64,000 nt of DNA from Spongilla lacustris (lineage: Eukaryota; Porifera; Demospongiae; Spongillida; Spongillidae): the NCBI GenBank assembly GCA_949361645.1, contig OX442421.1:8249246-8313245 (forward strand), given 5' to 3'. The first letter of the stretch is position 1; the number at the start of each line of letters is the position of its first letter. The position numbers and the translations under genes were made by a program. Of this stretch, positions 21,401-36,400 are shown piece after piece. Below the pieces are notes generated by a model that did not search any database, was not told the DNA's origin, and worked only from the letters and a program-made list of their open reading frames with translations.

Positions 21401-24400
21401 CTCTCCCGATAGACAGAGAGGCTTAAGTGGGCCTGAAGTCACACTGATGGTAATGGGGGCGGGGCCAGTCGATGGGACAGGTGCCTGGGGCTGCAGAGTG
21501 AGCAAGCAGCCTTGGCTACTCACTTGTTCTGTTGGGAAGAAAGGAGACTGTGTCAAGAACTGGAGTCATGCACCCATAAGTTTATCTTCCCTACGCCCTA
21601 CATACATGTACATGGGTGGGCAACTTTCACACCTTCATGCACACACATGCCCTATACACCATCTTCACACATCCCATATTACACCTTCACACATCCTATT
21701 ACACCCACATTACACCTTCACACATCCCATATTACACCTTCACACATCCCTATTACACCTTCACACATCCCTATTACACCTTCACACATCCCTATTACAC
21801 CTTCACAGATCCCTATTACACCTTCACACATCCCATATTACACCTTCACACATCCCGTATTACACCTTCACACATCCCTATTACACCTTCACACATCCCA
21901 TATTACACCTTCACACATCCCATATTACACCTTCACACATCCCATATTACACCTTCACACATCCCTATTACACCCACATTACACCTTCACACATCCCATA
22001 TTACACCTTCACACATCCCATATTACACCTTCACACATCCCATATTACACCTTCACACATCCCGTATTACACCTTCACACATCCCTATTACACCTTCACA
22101 CATCCCGTATTACACCTTCACACATCCCTATTACACCTTCACACATCCCATATTACACCTTCACACATCCCATATTACACCTTCACACATCCCTATTACA
22201 CCCACATTACACCTTCACACATCCCATATTACACCTTCACACATCCCATATTACACCTTCACACATCCCATATTACACCTTCACACATCCCGTATTACAC
22301 CTTCACACATCCCTATTACACCCACATTACACCTTCACACATCCCTATTACACCTTCACACATCCCTATTACACCTTCACACATCCCTATTACACCCACA
22401 TTACACCTTCACACATCCCATATTACACCTTCACACATCCCGTATTACACCTTCACACATCCCTATTACACCTTCACACATCCCTATTACACCTTCACAC
22501 ATCCCATATTACACCTTCACACATCCCGTATTACACCTTCACACATCCCTATTACACCTTCACACATCCCATATTACACCTTCACACATCCCATATTACA
22601 CCTTCACACATCCCATATTACACCTTCACACATCCCTATTACACCCACATTACACCTTCACACATCCCATATTACACCTTCACACATCCCATATTACACC
22701 TTCACACATCCCTATTACACCCACATTACACCTTCACACATCCCATATTACACCTTCACACATCCCATATTACACCTTCACACATCCCGTATTACACCTT
22801 CACACATCCCTATTACACCCACATTACACCTTCACACATCCCTATTACACCTTCACACATCCCTATTACACCTTCACACATCTCTATTACACCCACATTA
22901 CACCTTCACACATCCCATATTACACCTTCACACATCCCGTATTACACCTTCACACATCCCTATTACACCTTCACACATCCCTATTACACCTTCACACATC
23001 CCATATTACACCTTCACACATCCCGTATTACACCTTCACACATCCCTATTACACCTTCACACATCCCATATTACACCTTCACACATCCCATATTACACCT
23101 TCACACATCCCATATTACACCTTCACACATCCCATATTACACCTTCACACATCCCTATTACACCCACATTACACCTTCACACATCCCATATTACACCTTC
23201 ACACATCCCTATTACACCTTCACACATCCCTATTACACCTTCACACATCCCGTATTACACCTTCACACATCCCTATTACACCTTCACACATCCCATATTA
23301 CACCTTCACACATCCCATATTACACCTTCACACATCCCATATTACACCTTCACACATCCCGTATTACACCTTCACACATCCCTATTACACCCACATTACA
23401 CCTTCACACATCCCATATTACACCTTCACACATCCCTATTACACCTTCACACATCCCGTATTACACCTTCACACATCCCTATTACACCTTCACACATCCC
23501 ATATTACACCTTCACACATCCCATATTACACCTTCACACATCCCATATTACACCTTCACACATCCCATATTACACCTTCACACATCCCTATTACACCCAC
23601 ATTACACCTTCACACATCCCGTATTACACCTTCACACATCCCGTATTACACCTTCACACATCCCTATTACACCTTCACACATCCCATATTACACCTTCAC
23701 ACATCCCATATTACACCTTCACACATCCCATATTACACCTTCACACATCCCTATTACACCCATATTACACCTTCACACATCCCATATTACACCTTCACAC
23801 ATCCCATATTACACCTTCACACATCCCGTATTACACCTTCACACATCCCTATTACACCTTCACACATCCCTATTACACCTTCACACATCCCGTATTACAC
23901 CTTCACACATCCCGTATTACACCTTCACACATCCCGTATTACACCTTCACACATCCCGTATTACACCTTCACACATCCTGGGCATATTACACCTTCACAC
24001 ATCTCTCTCTTACCCTCCTTCACACTTCCTGCTATAACTCATGCTTTCATATCCCTCCCCCCCACACAACTCCCATGTACACACATGCCCCCTCCCCACC
24101 ACACAACTCCCATGTACACACATGCCCCCTCCCCCCCACAGACCCCCATGTACACACATGCCCCCTCCCCCCCACAGACCCCCATGTACACACATGCCCC
24201 CTCCCCCCCACAGACCCCCATGTACACACATGCCCCCTCCCCCCCTCCCCCCACACAGACCTATTGCAGAGCCGCTAAGGGAGCAGGCAGAGCTGTCTGC
24301 TGTGGTCATGTTCACTTCACCAGTGTTGGAGACGCTGTACACATCCACCCTGGCACTGTCACTTCCTCCAAACAGCTCATTCCTGTTAACTAGGTCCAGC

Positions 24401-27400
24401 TGAGAGGCAACAGCAAAGAAGTACGTAGGGACCTTCTGAATACTGCTGTATGTAGCCTAGGAAAGGGAGGGGGAGGAGGAGTAGCATTCACATGTGAACA
24501 TAAAAACACATATAGTCTATTCTTATTGGCAACAATAATGGTTAAGCAGGCTGCTTACAACAATAATGGTTAAGCAGGCTGCTTACATTCATAATGGTTA
24601 AGTAGGCTGCTTACAACAATAATGGTTAAGCAGGCTGCTTACATTCATAATGGTTAAGTAGGCTGCTTACAACAATAATGGTTAAGCAGGCTGCTTACAT
24701 TCATAATGGTTAAGTAGGCTGCTTACAACAATAATGGTTAAGCAGGCTGCTTACATTCATAATGGTTAAGTAGGCTGCTTACAACAATAATGGTTAAGCA
24801 GGCTGCTTACATTCATAATGGTTAAGTAGGCTGCTTACAACAATAATGGTTAAGCAGGCTGTTTACATTCATAATGGTTAAGTAGGCTGCTTACAACAAT
24901 AATGGTTAAGCAGGCTGTTTACATTCATAATGGTTAAGTAGGCTGCTTACAACAATAATGGTTAAGCAGGCTGCTGCTTAACCATTATTATTTAATGTCA
25001 CTAGAATTGGCCAGCTTGCCATTTACTCTACATTCACAATACTGTCATGTTAATGGTTCCCACAGAAATGTCATACCTGCAGGGTAGAATGATTGCCAGA
25101 GGAGAAAGTGATGGTGCCTGAGACACTGTCTATCGTCAGATTCTGTGCAGCAGTTATCTCGATGTCAAAAAGCTTTAAGGGTGCAAAGCTTAGTGTGGTC
25201 CTTGCGCAGGTGAGCTGCAAGCTTTGTTTATCTGCGGGGAAGAAAGGGGGGGGGGCATGGAATGAGGGGTGGTGAGGAGGGGGGAGGGGCAGGGAGGAAA
25301 ATTGTGGAGTGGGGAGGGGGCATATATTTCATAGCCAAATCCCCACAAGGTCCCCACAACTTACTGCATGACCAAGCTGTTGTGGCCCACTTGTACGTCC
25401 ACGCTTGTGAGGGTGGGGCATCCAGAGAGAAGGAGACGCTGCTGTAGTCCAAGGTCAGCCAGGGCACCACCCACACACTGACGTTGAAGGTCTCGCCTGC
25501 CAACACGTTGTGCGACGGTCCCACCATCTGGGCAATGGCAGGAGGGTGGAGGAAGCCGGGGGCAGAGCTGGGAGCCATCTCGATGGGTATCCTACCTAGC
25601 AGCTGCTGCACCCCTGTGGCCAGCAGCACTGCACTCACACTGACAACGTCAATCGAGGGGTCAGCAACACTTCTAGCGAACCAAGCATCGGGGAGGGGTC
25701 CGACCGTTACTGTACAATAGCCAAGGTTGTCGTCTGAGGTCTTGCAGAAGCCAGACATGACTGTTGGTCCACTGTAGGTCACTGGGGGAACCACATCTAC
25801 TCGGACCGTGGAAGGATCTGCTGACCTCTGGTACCCATCCAGCACTCTGACAAAGACGGTCACAGTTTGTTGGCTGTAGTACACCTTATCTTGCAGCAGC
25901 TGGGCACAGAGATGTTGGGCCGGTTGAGGGCTTGCCGGAACAACAATGGCGCCTCCGTAAGCGGGGAGGAGGGAGTTGAGAGTGGCCTGGACTTGGACGG
26001 CACCCGGGGAGTCCTCTCCCAAAAGGTAGTCCACACCCTGGGAGTAGGTGCTCTTCCCTATGGTGTGCTCAGCTGGTCCCACCAGGAAGCCAACACCCCC
26101 CGTGTTGAACCTTACGTCCTGTCGCTCTATGATCACTATGGTCACCGTGGAGTTACTGCTCAGGCGAGCCATTGGAGGAACAGCACTGTCCATGGCAACC
26201 ACAGGGAATGCATAGTCCACGCCCCTTACCAGCTTCTGCACCAGGAACAGGTCACCTGTGGTGCTGTTCACTCGGAAGGAATCAGAAGGGTCTTGTATGG
26301 TGTAGGTGAGCAGTGCGTTCAGCCCCATGTCAGCATCAGTGGCCACAAGGTGAGCTATCAATGTTCCAGGGACAGTGTCTTCACCCACATACAAGGTATA
26401 AGTGGCCATCTGGAACACTGGAGTGTGGGTGTTGACGTCTGCGATGGTGAGGATGAGGAAGCCAGCTCCGGTGGTGAACACGTAGGGACTTCCTGGGGGT
26501 GTGGCATTGCCGAGGGCTCTGGTGACGTTGAGCTCTCCCTCAGAGGTGACGGACAGTCCAAGTGCAATGGCTCTTGGATCGAGGCCTGTCAATGGGATTG
26601 GGTGGGTGGCAGTCACAACGCCTGTAAAGTTTTTGGGTATTGTGACAGTGTAGTTGGACTGGCACGTGTCTGAACTGAAGCTGTTGGTGAAGACCACGAG
26701 GGGACTGAAGCCTCCCCACTCACCTACCCTGACGGGCACCGCAGAGGTGAAAGGAGGGCCCAGAGAGACGTTGGCGATCTGGGGGAGGTACTGCCCTCCG
26801 ACCACTCCCGGCGCTGTTACCAAAGCGACGTACCGATCCAGGGCGGAGCTGTTGTTGACACCGATAGTGCGCACCAGTAGGGAGAGACCAACGCCTGCTT
26901 GTGCAGCGTTCAGCTTTGTGTAGAGGCTTGCGGTGTACTGACCAGGGGATGTGACGTTGGTCTTGTAGAGGATGCCTCCTTGCTCCATCCACTGGGGTGT
27001 GGTGTAAGGGGGGGACAACTGCCCAACTCCCGAGAAGCTAGGGTGGGTCAGGAGGGCGTACAAGTAGGTGTGCGCATCCCCAGGTCCCAGCAGGGTGGAG
27101 AGGTTGATACTCAGAAGGCAGTCGGGGATGCTCACGGTGGAGATCGTGTAGTTGGTGACCAGGGGGAGGAGGTTTATGGCCACACCCACCAGGTACACGG
27201 CATCCCCAGTGTCCACCAACCCGTTGTGGTTTACGTCCATCTTAGCCAAGACGCTGGGCAGCTGCAGCCTATCGGTCTGCACGTTGTCGAGGAGGTACTG
27301 GGCCACGTACGCCGCGTCCTTCACATCCAGGATGCCGTTGCCATTGGCGTCTCCCAGCCCTGTGATGTCATGTCCCACTGGTGACCAGACCACACCTCCA

Positions 27401-30400
27401 ACTACGCTGCTGTTGGATCCAATAAGCACCTCCAACCACCCAGTAGGGGACGTCGTGCTGGTGGCCCCTATCCTGCTGGGCGATTGCCCGCTGTTGTCGC
27501 ACACGTAGAGCATCGTCTCAATCCTGTTCACACCAGCGCCTATGGCCTTGAAGGTAAGCTGGGCCACAAGGGGCTCCCCGCTCACCGCAGAGTCCAGCAG
27601 CAGGCAGGCAAAGTGGACCACCTCGCCCGTAGCAGTGGGGTACTCGGACAGTGCACAGTAGCCGGGCAGGGAGGTGTTGGCACTGACCAACTCCAGGAGG
27701 CTCCCATAGGCGACGCCCACCTCTATAGCGCCCAGGCTGTGGTTGCCAATGTTTGCGCGCACGTCCACGGTGAATGTGTCTCCCACGGCAACGGGAGGTT
27801 GGGGAAGACCCATGAGGCTGCCGAGGTCCAGCTGGCCCACCCCCGCGGGGAGGTTGGTGGGGAAGGAGGTCGAGGTCTGGCCGCCAGTCCACGTAGCTGT
27901 TACGGTCGTGAAGTTGTAGTAATTGTCAGTGATGGTGATGTAGCCTGTGGCGGTGTCGAGCGATGCTGCCCTGCTTGGGTGGACAGACAGTTGGAGGAAG
28001 GCGGCTGAGAGTGAAGGATTGTAGCTGTAGACGTCATTGATGAAGCTGTTGTCGCTGAAGCCCATGTTTACGATCAGCCTCTTCTGGAGGGTGGAGACGT
28101 CCCATATGGCCAGGGTCACAGAGGTCACAGTGGGACGAGATTTCAAAACAGGAATGTTCAATACTTGTGAAGAAAATGACATGGTGGGACTGGAGATGGA
28201 AGCCAATAGAAGTGAGCCGTTGCTGGCATTGCTGTAGAGGGTCATGACCCCACTTGATGGATCGAGGGAGTAGCCATTGTAGGTGATGACGTACAACAAG
28301 CCTGAAGCAGCCAGAGGGATCGTGGATGAATTGCTGAGAGTGGCAACTGCAGCAAAGCGTGCCTGCTGGAAGAATGCCAAAGGTGTGCTGCAATCGAGGA
28401 GGCAGAGAAGGGACGTGACGGGTGATGAGGGTGACTCGCTGGAGGGAGGGTAGTGGTAGAGGGAGGCAGTGATATTGTGAATATCTAGCACTTTGAACGA
28501 CACACTTGCACTGAGTGATGCTCCGGAGGGTGATGAGTAGGTGACTGTGATTGTAACGTTCGTTCCTGTGGCGTTAGGATTGGTCACAAACACGTTGCTT
28601 GTAGCTGCATAGGGCATCACTATCGGATAGGAGAGGCTATAGCTAGTCGCCGGATTGGATGAAACATCAAGCGACGTGTTATCTGTGAAGTACAGCTCCA
28701 CCTGGAGCTTAGTAACGTTGGATAGGCCGGGCACCTCATATCCCTGGGATCGCAGGAGGACAGTTTGGTCGGCTGTGACAACGATGTGGCTTGGTGTGGG
28801 AGCGGTGACGGTCACGACAAGGCTGGCAGTAGCGTTGAGGGGAGTGCATTCAGTGCGCTCCCACGACACGCTGACGTAAGACGATCCACTTTTGTTCAGG
28901 GAGCTGATGGTATTCATATTGTTTGTTGATACCACAGAAGGGTCAGTGGTGTCCACTGTGAGGGAGTCTGTGAGGGAGTCTGTGGGGACGTAGTATCTTG
29001 TGCCATCTGTGAACTGAACGTAGGCAGTCACATGACCCTGGCTGTTAATGCCCCCAGAAAATGGCACCAAGGCTGCCGTAGCCACGGCAAGGGACGGGCT
29101 GCTTGAGGTTGTTACCACGGAGATGCTGAGGGAGGAGAAGATGGTTGGGACCAGCGAATATACAGTGGTTGGCTGAGCTGTAACAGTGATGCTAACTGGT
29201 GTGGCCACACCGCTAGCTAGACTGATCAAAGCTGTGCCCAGTGAAACGCCCTCCAGGACATTCCCATTGACTGAGACCACACCACTATTGTTGGTCAGAA
29301 TGTTGGCACTGGGAACCTTGTCAGACACATCCACACCTACACTGAGGTTCCCTGCTACCAGTGTGGTGTAAACGCTGACAAAGGTCTCTTGGTATGAAGA
29401 GCAGTTGGCACCCGCGACAGAGTTGAGCTGTGTGTCTGAAACAAACAGCCTCGCGTTGGTCGGGTACCACACTCTGAGGGGAAGGAAGAAACGCTTGGAT
29501 CCTGCAGAGATGTTCACGCCCACTGGATTGCCGCCCGCGCTGTTGGATCTTGACAATCGCACGTAGCCACAGTCGGAGTCCACACTGATAGCAGGTCCCG
29601 AGCTGGTGCAGCTGGCAGAGGTGATGTTATAGTTCCAAAGCAGACTGTTGTACACCGCGTACACACGCACTGCGACTTGATCAGTGAAGTTCCAAAGTGG
29701 TGCCAAATTCACCAGCTCGCTGCGGTCCGCGGCAGCCAGGAGTCCCACAATGGCAGGTGGTGCTGCATACACATAAGCAGTAGAGTTGGTAAGGCCGTCT
29801 CTGCCGAAGAACACGGCAGGGGTGGGCCTGCTGTTGACGGGGCCGTCTGATGCAAAGAGGGACACCACCTCACCTCCCACTGCCAGCTGGCTTGGAGCAA
29901 CGATGGCGCCTAAGGTGAGGTGAAGACTGAAGGCAATCTCTCGCTCACCAGCGGTGGATGCAGAGGTGCTCTCTGTATGGAGGCAGACCACTGAGTAGTT
30001 GCCATGATACGAACTGTTGACGTCACATGACCAGGGGGAAGGGCTGACCAGCTCGTTCACAGTTAAGGTGCTGGGCAAAGTGAGGATGAGGTCCAAGGCC
30101 ACAGCTCCCACACCTACGCTCACATCGATGGAGAACACTTCGTTCGCATAGACAGTGCGTATTGGCAAGTCCACAGCCACCAGGCCCCATGGCACAGGGG
30201 ACGTCGCCGGTGTTCCCTTCAGTGTTACTACGCCATGCGGGTACATGCTCGCGTCTCCTCCGACTACATACTCCACTGTGATGTTAGAGTCTTGGGCACC
30301 AAACCAGCCCTCTGGCACCTGTGCAGAGAGTATGCAAATGCCATCGAGCGAGCCATCACATAACGAGAAGGTACCAACGATGTTGCCATCTGATCCAGAC

Positions 30401-33400
30401 AGCTGCAAATAGGCTGGTGTCACGCCTACGGAGGTAGAGAAGGCACTGTCGCGAAGCTGTATGGCAGCTGACACCAGCGGGCTGTCCAACCACACCTCAC
30501 TCTGTTGCAGGACTACATCCAGGAGGACTGGGGACTGAGCCAGTGGCACGTAACTAGCCACACCCCTTTGGTCATCAATAGATCCATTCAGCGTCAAATC
30601 ATTCCCGATCAATGCAAGATGGCGTGTGAAGTAAGTGTAGTTATTGGTCGAAGTAAGCATCTGCACGTTTCCCAGCAGGTACCCACCTGGACTGGGGCTG
30701 AAATTAAACCGCGGTGGCTCCCTGACAAAAATGCTTATTTGCGTTGTGCAGTTATACGATGGGTCTGCATTTGAGGCTATCACTGTTAAATTGAAAATCG
30801 CCGCTGTCGAGCGATTGAAGGCAGTATTATTTGTGGCGTACACATTACCACTGGTCAAGTCCACCTGGAAATAAGGACTTGCGGCTAGAACCCTGTAGTA
30901 GATAAGCCAGTCAATGGTAGGTCCCTTGTCTGCATCAGTGGCCACAACGGTTAGGACGTATGTGTTGTTGGCTGGCCCCTCATCCACCCCACCCCACAGG
31001 ACGCTGTTCTTGCACTGGGGGGAATTGTCATTCACTGGGAGAATGTTGACAGTCACGTTGACAGAGGTCGAACGTGGTGGCACCCCGTGATCTGTTGCCA
31101 TGACAACAAAGCTGTACACAGTTTGAACCTCATAGTCAAAGATGGAGGCAGTACGGATCTCCCCAGTGGAGCTGTTCACACTGAACTCTGAACTATAGAG
31201 GAGTGTATAGGAGATGAGTGCATTTAAACCGAGGTCTTGATCTGTAGCACTGACAAAACCAGCAGAGTAGCCGACTGATACACCCTCGGGAACAGAGAGG
31301 TTGTACTGCACCATGCCAAACACGGGCGCGTTGTCATTAACATCAAGGAGCGTCACTTGCACCTCGAGGTAGGCTATCGGGACGTGAAGAGACCCCACGT
31401 CCTTCACCCCAACTTCTATGTGGTACACAGGCACGGCCTCCCTGTCCAGGGGCCCAACCACTCGTATCTGGCCAGTGGAAGCATTGATGGAAAAGGCCTT
31501 CAAGGTCTGGTTTGTGGGCTGGTAGAAGAAGAAGCTGTGAACACTCAAGTTCTTGCTGCTGTCAATGACCGTGATGTGGTCAACCACAACGGTTCCTATG
31601 GTGGCATTCTCCAAGATTTGCACACTTACGTTCTGGACTGTAAGGGTGCTGTTGCTGTTACAGTTGTAGGTGGTGAGGGATTGGTTGAAGACAAGGACAG
31701 GACTGAAGCCATTTGGTTTCAGGAATGAGACAGGGCCCGCTGAACTATCGATGGTGACGTTTAGTGCTTCGGGGAACTGCAGGGGGATTGCACTGGAGCC
31801 AGACCCCACATAACCAGAGCCACTGAGAAGGGATCCATACACATCCTTCTGCACCTGGTAGAAGACCACGCCCAGGTTTTGACCAGTCATGTCTGAAACC
31901 AGTGTGACTTTATACACTGATTGTAAGGGGCCAGTGGTCGGGGATGATTCGAAGAACCCACCATTTACAGTCTGCGGTAACTGATCCCCAGAGAGATAGA
32001 CCTTGTTGGCAGAGTGGCTGTACACAGTGGTCAGGTCATACCCTGTCTGCATTTGAGGGTCACTGCCAAACACACCAAATCCAAGGTAAAAAACGTTAGC
32101 AGAGGGGACCTGGTTGCCTCGCCCAATGACCGAGGTGCTGATGGAGAGGAAGCACGAGGAGGAATTTGGAGGCGTGTTTACAGGCGTCACAGAGAGGTCC
32201 TGCACAAAGTAGTACACCCAGTAGGTGGCTTTCAGGAGGAAGAGCAGGTCGTCACTATTGCACAGTCTGTCGTTGTTGAAGTCCGCTGATGGCAGACACT
32301 GGCCGGTTATACCGTGGTTATACAGATACCAATCGTCGGCTAGGTCCAAGACGCAGTCTCCATTAAGATCCCCAACCTCGGCTCCACTGCTGCAGTTGCA
32401 CGGGAGGGTACCTTGACAGGGGCTGTTTGACGGTGGCAAAAGGTAGAGTGGGAGTGCCGGGGTCACCACGTAGCCCAGTCCATTACCAACTGGCGCTGCG
32501 ACAGAGGCGGCTGGTGAGGACAGTGGCGGAGGGAGTCTGTTCCCCGACGTGTCAATGATGGTCAAAACCTCTGCATTGAAGTTGGCTACACCATTGCTGC
32601 CGATCACTGTAAACTGTAGAACGGACAGGTTGAACTCACCAGAGGAGGTCTGGGTCACAAGACCTCCTATGAGGACAAACCCACTAAACTTCGTTCCTGT
32701 GGAGGCCATCAGGCCAGGCCAGTCAGACACTGACGAAACAGAAGTCAGCTGGACGAGAGATGCGTCATAGGCTATGCCTACTTCGATGGCGCCAACGTTG
32801 CTGTCCAGGCTGACACGCACAGGAACGTTGAACCGCTGGCCATTCTGGATAGGGGGCACAGGACAGCCGGTCGGGTACCCTAAGTCCACTTCTCTCTGCC
32901 CCGGTAAGAGATTGGTGCAAAAGTCCAGGAAGCCAAAGAGCCCGAGAGGGTCGTTAGCAATGACAAGCAGGCGGACGTTGTTAACACTGTTGGCAAGGAC
33001 GGTAAGATTGCCAGATGACTGGTCGACAGTAAACGTATTCCGTGCACTGCTGGTTAATTTTAAAAAGAGCAGGCCTGGTACCGCAAGTCCAGTGGGGGTA
33101 AACACCTCAGGCAAAATTGTTCCATCGCTAAAGGTCACTGCGGTTGAGGGACGTCCGGCCTGAGTCCCCCAAGTGCCCACCAGGGAGCCGTTTGGAGTCA
33201 GATGGAGCCCGGTTATGGCTGTTATGTACACGTTTCCCGCGGAGATCGTTATCGGCAAAACCGCGCTGACACCCGACAGCGAAGCGGTTATCCGGACATT
33301 CCCGCTTCCTGGTTGCAAGACACGTGTCACTTGGTTCCCGCCACTTAGGATAATGTCCATATTTCCCTGTGGCGCCGTGCTGTACTTGGCCTGCAGTGAA

Positions 33401-36400
33401 GCATCTACAGTAGCTCCCGACGTAAGATACAGGGTAAAATTGAGTGATGCTTGTTGGTACGTTTGTGTGTTTCCAAGCAACGAGACCATATTAACATATT
33501 TGTACAAAGATCCAGGGTAGCTTGGGTAAGGGTTGGCCACGAGAAGGGTGCCGTTTGTGTATGCCACTGTGAAGTTGACTGAGACGCTAGGGTAATCCAG
33601 GTAAGTTACAATTAGAGTAACCAAACCAGCTTGTCCAGCTACCGTAGGTTGCACGAGTCCATTGCTGATGCTGAGTAGGGAAGAAGATAGGTTGTACTCT
33701 GTGTCCAAGTCGTTGGTAACGTCTAAGACGACCCCTGCTGGGTAGATTAGGAGAACAGACACCTGGGCCCTAGTCGAAATGCTAAATGAAGCGGGGTCAG
33801 ATGAGTGCACCAGCAAGTGAGTCGAAGCATTTATGGTGATGTTGGGTTGTAGGAGCGTTACATTGATGGTGTGATTGTAAGATAGAACAGGAGCCCAACT
33901 GCACCCTTTCCACTCGATCGTGACAGGGATGTCTTTACCGGTCTCAAGTGCCGTGAACGTGTTGTCCTGAATATCGATGGCCGGATCTTCACTCGAGTAG
34001 GTCACCAAGGACGCAGGCAGTACAGAGCGAGTGCCGTCTGAAATCAGCGCGGCGGTCACAAGCTGGGCCACGGCTCCCGCGTGTGTTGGCGCCTGAAGAC
34101 TGGCTGATATGGCCACAGTGCTATTGTATGGAAAAGGGCGGGGTGGAAGCATGGTCACCGCGGTGGAGAAGAATACATCTAACTCGAGGGGATAGACAAC
34201 GGCTGCCACCACCTGAACCACTGTTGACCCCAGCAGCCTGTTGGTGGCAGGCTGCAGAGCCATGATGCTTGTCTGGCCAATGCTCATTCCAATCACTTGC
34301 TGGCCTGAGGTCAAGGCCACAGCAGTAGAATTGCTGACCAGCCTCACAAGAGGTTCAACGTGTACAGGATCCGTGCTGCCGAGCAAGGGGGAGGCCGTAA
34401 ACACAGTTGTGGCATATATGGTGCTGTTCTGGTACAATTGGGTGCAAGTTGAACCGTTCCAGGTAGACCAGCCTGCCACGGCATTCAGCACAGAGTCAGA
34501 TGTGTTAATTGTGAGAGGTAGGGTGGGGTACCAGACCTGGAAGGTCATGGAGATGGGAAACACACTGTTTATGAGCAGTAGCCTGGTGGCAGATGTAGCC
34601 AGGGTGGCATTTACAAGAACAGTTGTATTGATGGCACCGCTGGTCTCGTTACCATTCAAGTACACTTTGATGCACCATGGATTGACTTTGAGCACATTGT
34701 TGTTGCTGCTGGTACAAGACAGCTGGAGGTAGTTGGTAACGAAAAATGGTTCTAGGAGGTAAGGCTGTGCAGTCAGAACCAAGCCTGCCACCTGGAGATA
34801 GCTGCTGACCTGCTGCCCAGAGAGAATGGCAGTGTTAAAGAGCACTGTCTGGTCGGTAAAGGCAAACGCTCCCACAACAACGTCTTTCGACAGGAAGACA
34901 CTCCCTGTTCCCGACTGGCAACCATTCCGGGACAACATTTGCAGTGGAGGGGTGATAAATGTTCCAGAAAGTGACACAGCCTGTAAACTGGAGCAGGTAA
35001 TGTTTGTGGTTGTCACCCCTACGTTACTGCTCACTGCAAACATGATCTTGAGAACTGTAGAAGTGGAGCTGGCATTTGAGGGCACTACCACCTGTCTGCT
35101 TGCAGAGAAAGTAATGGAGGTAGGAGATGACACTGTGTAGGTTGCCTCCCATCCGTTAGCAGGGACGATTGGTGTGGTGCCAAGGAGAGAGAGACCGGCA
35201 CCAAGGTCACAGTGCACTGCAACTGACAATGCCTGCTGCACAGTCAGTTGGATGGACGCCTGTTGATTAGCGTACAGGGTGTGGGATGGGAGGATAGCCA
35301 AGACCTGTGGTGACTGGACGGTGCAGCTGTTTGTGCTTTGAATGGGAACAGTGTAAGCAGTATCACTGGGACCAGCAGGGTTTGCACTGGTTAATCTGTA
35401 GGAGACATTCACTGTGGTCTGCTGGTTGAACCAGCTGAGCGGTAGGGAGAGGTTCAGCATCGCTACAGAGTAGGCTCCAGTGAATCCCGTGGCATTCACG
35501 CTGCCAAGACTGCTGGACGCTGTAACAACGACACCCACTGGAGTCACTGAAGTGCTGCCGTATTGGTCTACTGCCTGAACTGCTACGCACATAAAGGGGG
35601 AACTGTAGTATACCACTTTATTCATGACCACACCTATGAGTCTTGACACAGGCAGCGGGTCAGCAAAATATGACAGCTGGCTACTGAGAGGTCCAAATGT
35701 GGCTAACAGTCTGTTTCCAGTTCCCAGATAAGCATTGTAGAAGTACCTGTAGTTTTGAGCAAATGTGTTCTCGTTCTGCTGTGTTGATAGACCTGTTGCA
35801 TAGCCAGACGGTGCAGAGAATGTGACAGGAGAGGTTCCCCCCACGAAAATGTATACTGAGGCAGTACCCGTTGTTGGAGTAGGAGTGCCAGACCCAGAGG
35901 CTGTAACAGTGAGAGAGTAAAAGGCCTTGTATGCAGAGAGCAGAGGGGTTGTCGTGGTGAGCTCTCCAGAAGTAGCATTGAGGACGAAAGCAGCAGCGTC
36001 ACTGGTGTTGACCAGGGTATAATGGATGGGTGGGGAGCAGGCATCTTGATCAGTAGCCTCCACCTGTGTCACTACTTCTCCTGCACCCGTGTTGTTTGGA
36101 ACAACGGTGTGGTATCGGTTGAGAGAAAACACTGGAATGTGCTTATTGTCATCATAGACATTGATGGTGACATTAACAGCTGAGGACAGGCTGACATTGT
36201 AGATAGGGGGGTAGTCAGTCGCATTGACAACAAAGTTGTAGGTGACATTTTGGTATGTGCAAAGACTCGCTGTGGTATATATCTCACCCGTGATGAAGTT
36301 GACAGCAAAGGGTGGCGGAGTTGCCCCAACATATGACTGCAGCTGGTAATGAGCTGTTTGGTTGGCATTATCCTTGTCTGCGATTGACAGCTGGACCACG

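Larger units (their letters stand above)
20365..26109 (-). other. Module D: partial TMEM132-like module, no dockerin
   Basis: Starts in exon 14 and runs through exons 15-18. Retains PDAWFARS (about 25680), cohesin-like HNVLAGETFNVSVWV (about 25490), VWHIYPETTWLSVADHTLQ (about 21340-21390) and a BIG2-like NDGRVKAHNVGIAQLRI (about 20740-20790). Unlike modules A-C it is split by introns and lacks the second cohesin-like and dockerin-like units. Confidence 0.65.

Noticed and set aside
21390..24393. Three overlapping plus-strand open frames of 841-962 codons (ITPSHIP / YYTFTHP / LLHLHTS repeats)
   Set aside because: They are the three frames of one stop-free 21-22-bp minisatellite inside a cadherin intron; being open in all three frames argues against coding.
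25867..26673. Antisense 268-codon plus-strand ORF and other plus-strand ORFs over the giant exon
   Set aside because: No recognisable motif; the minus frame carries continuous cadherin, BIG2 and dockerin signatures.
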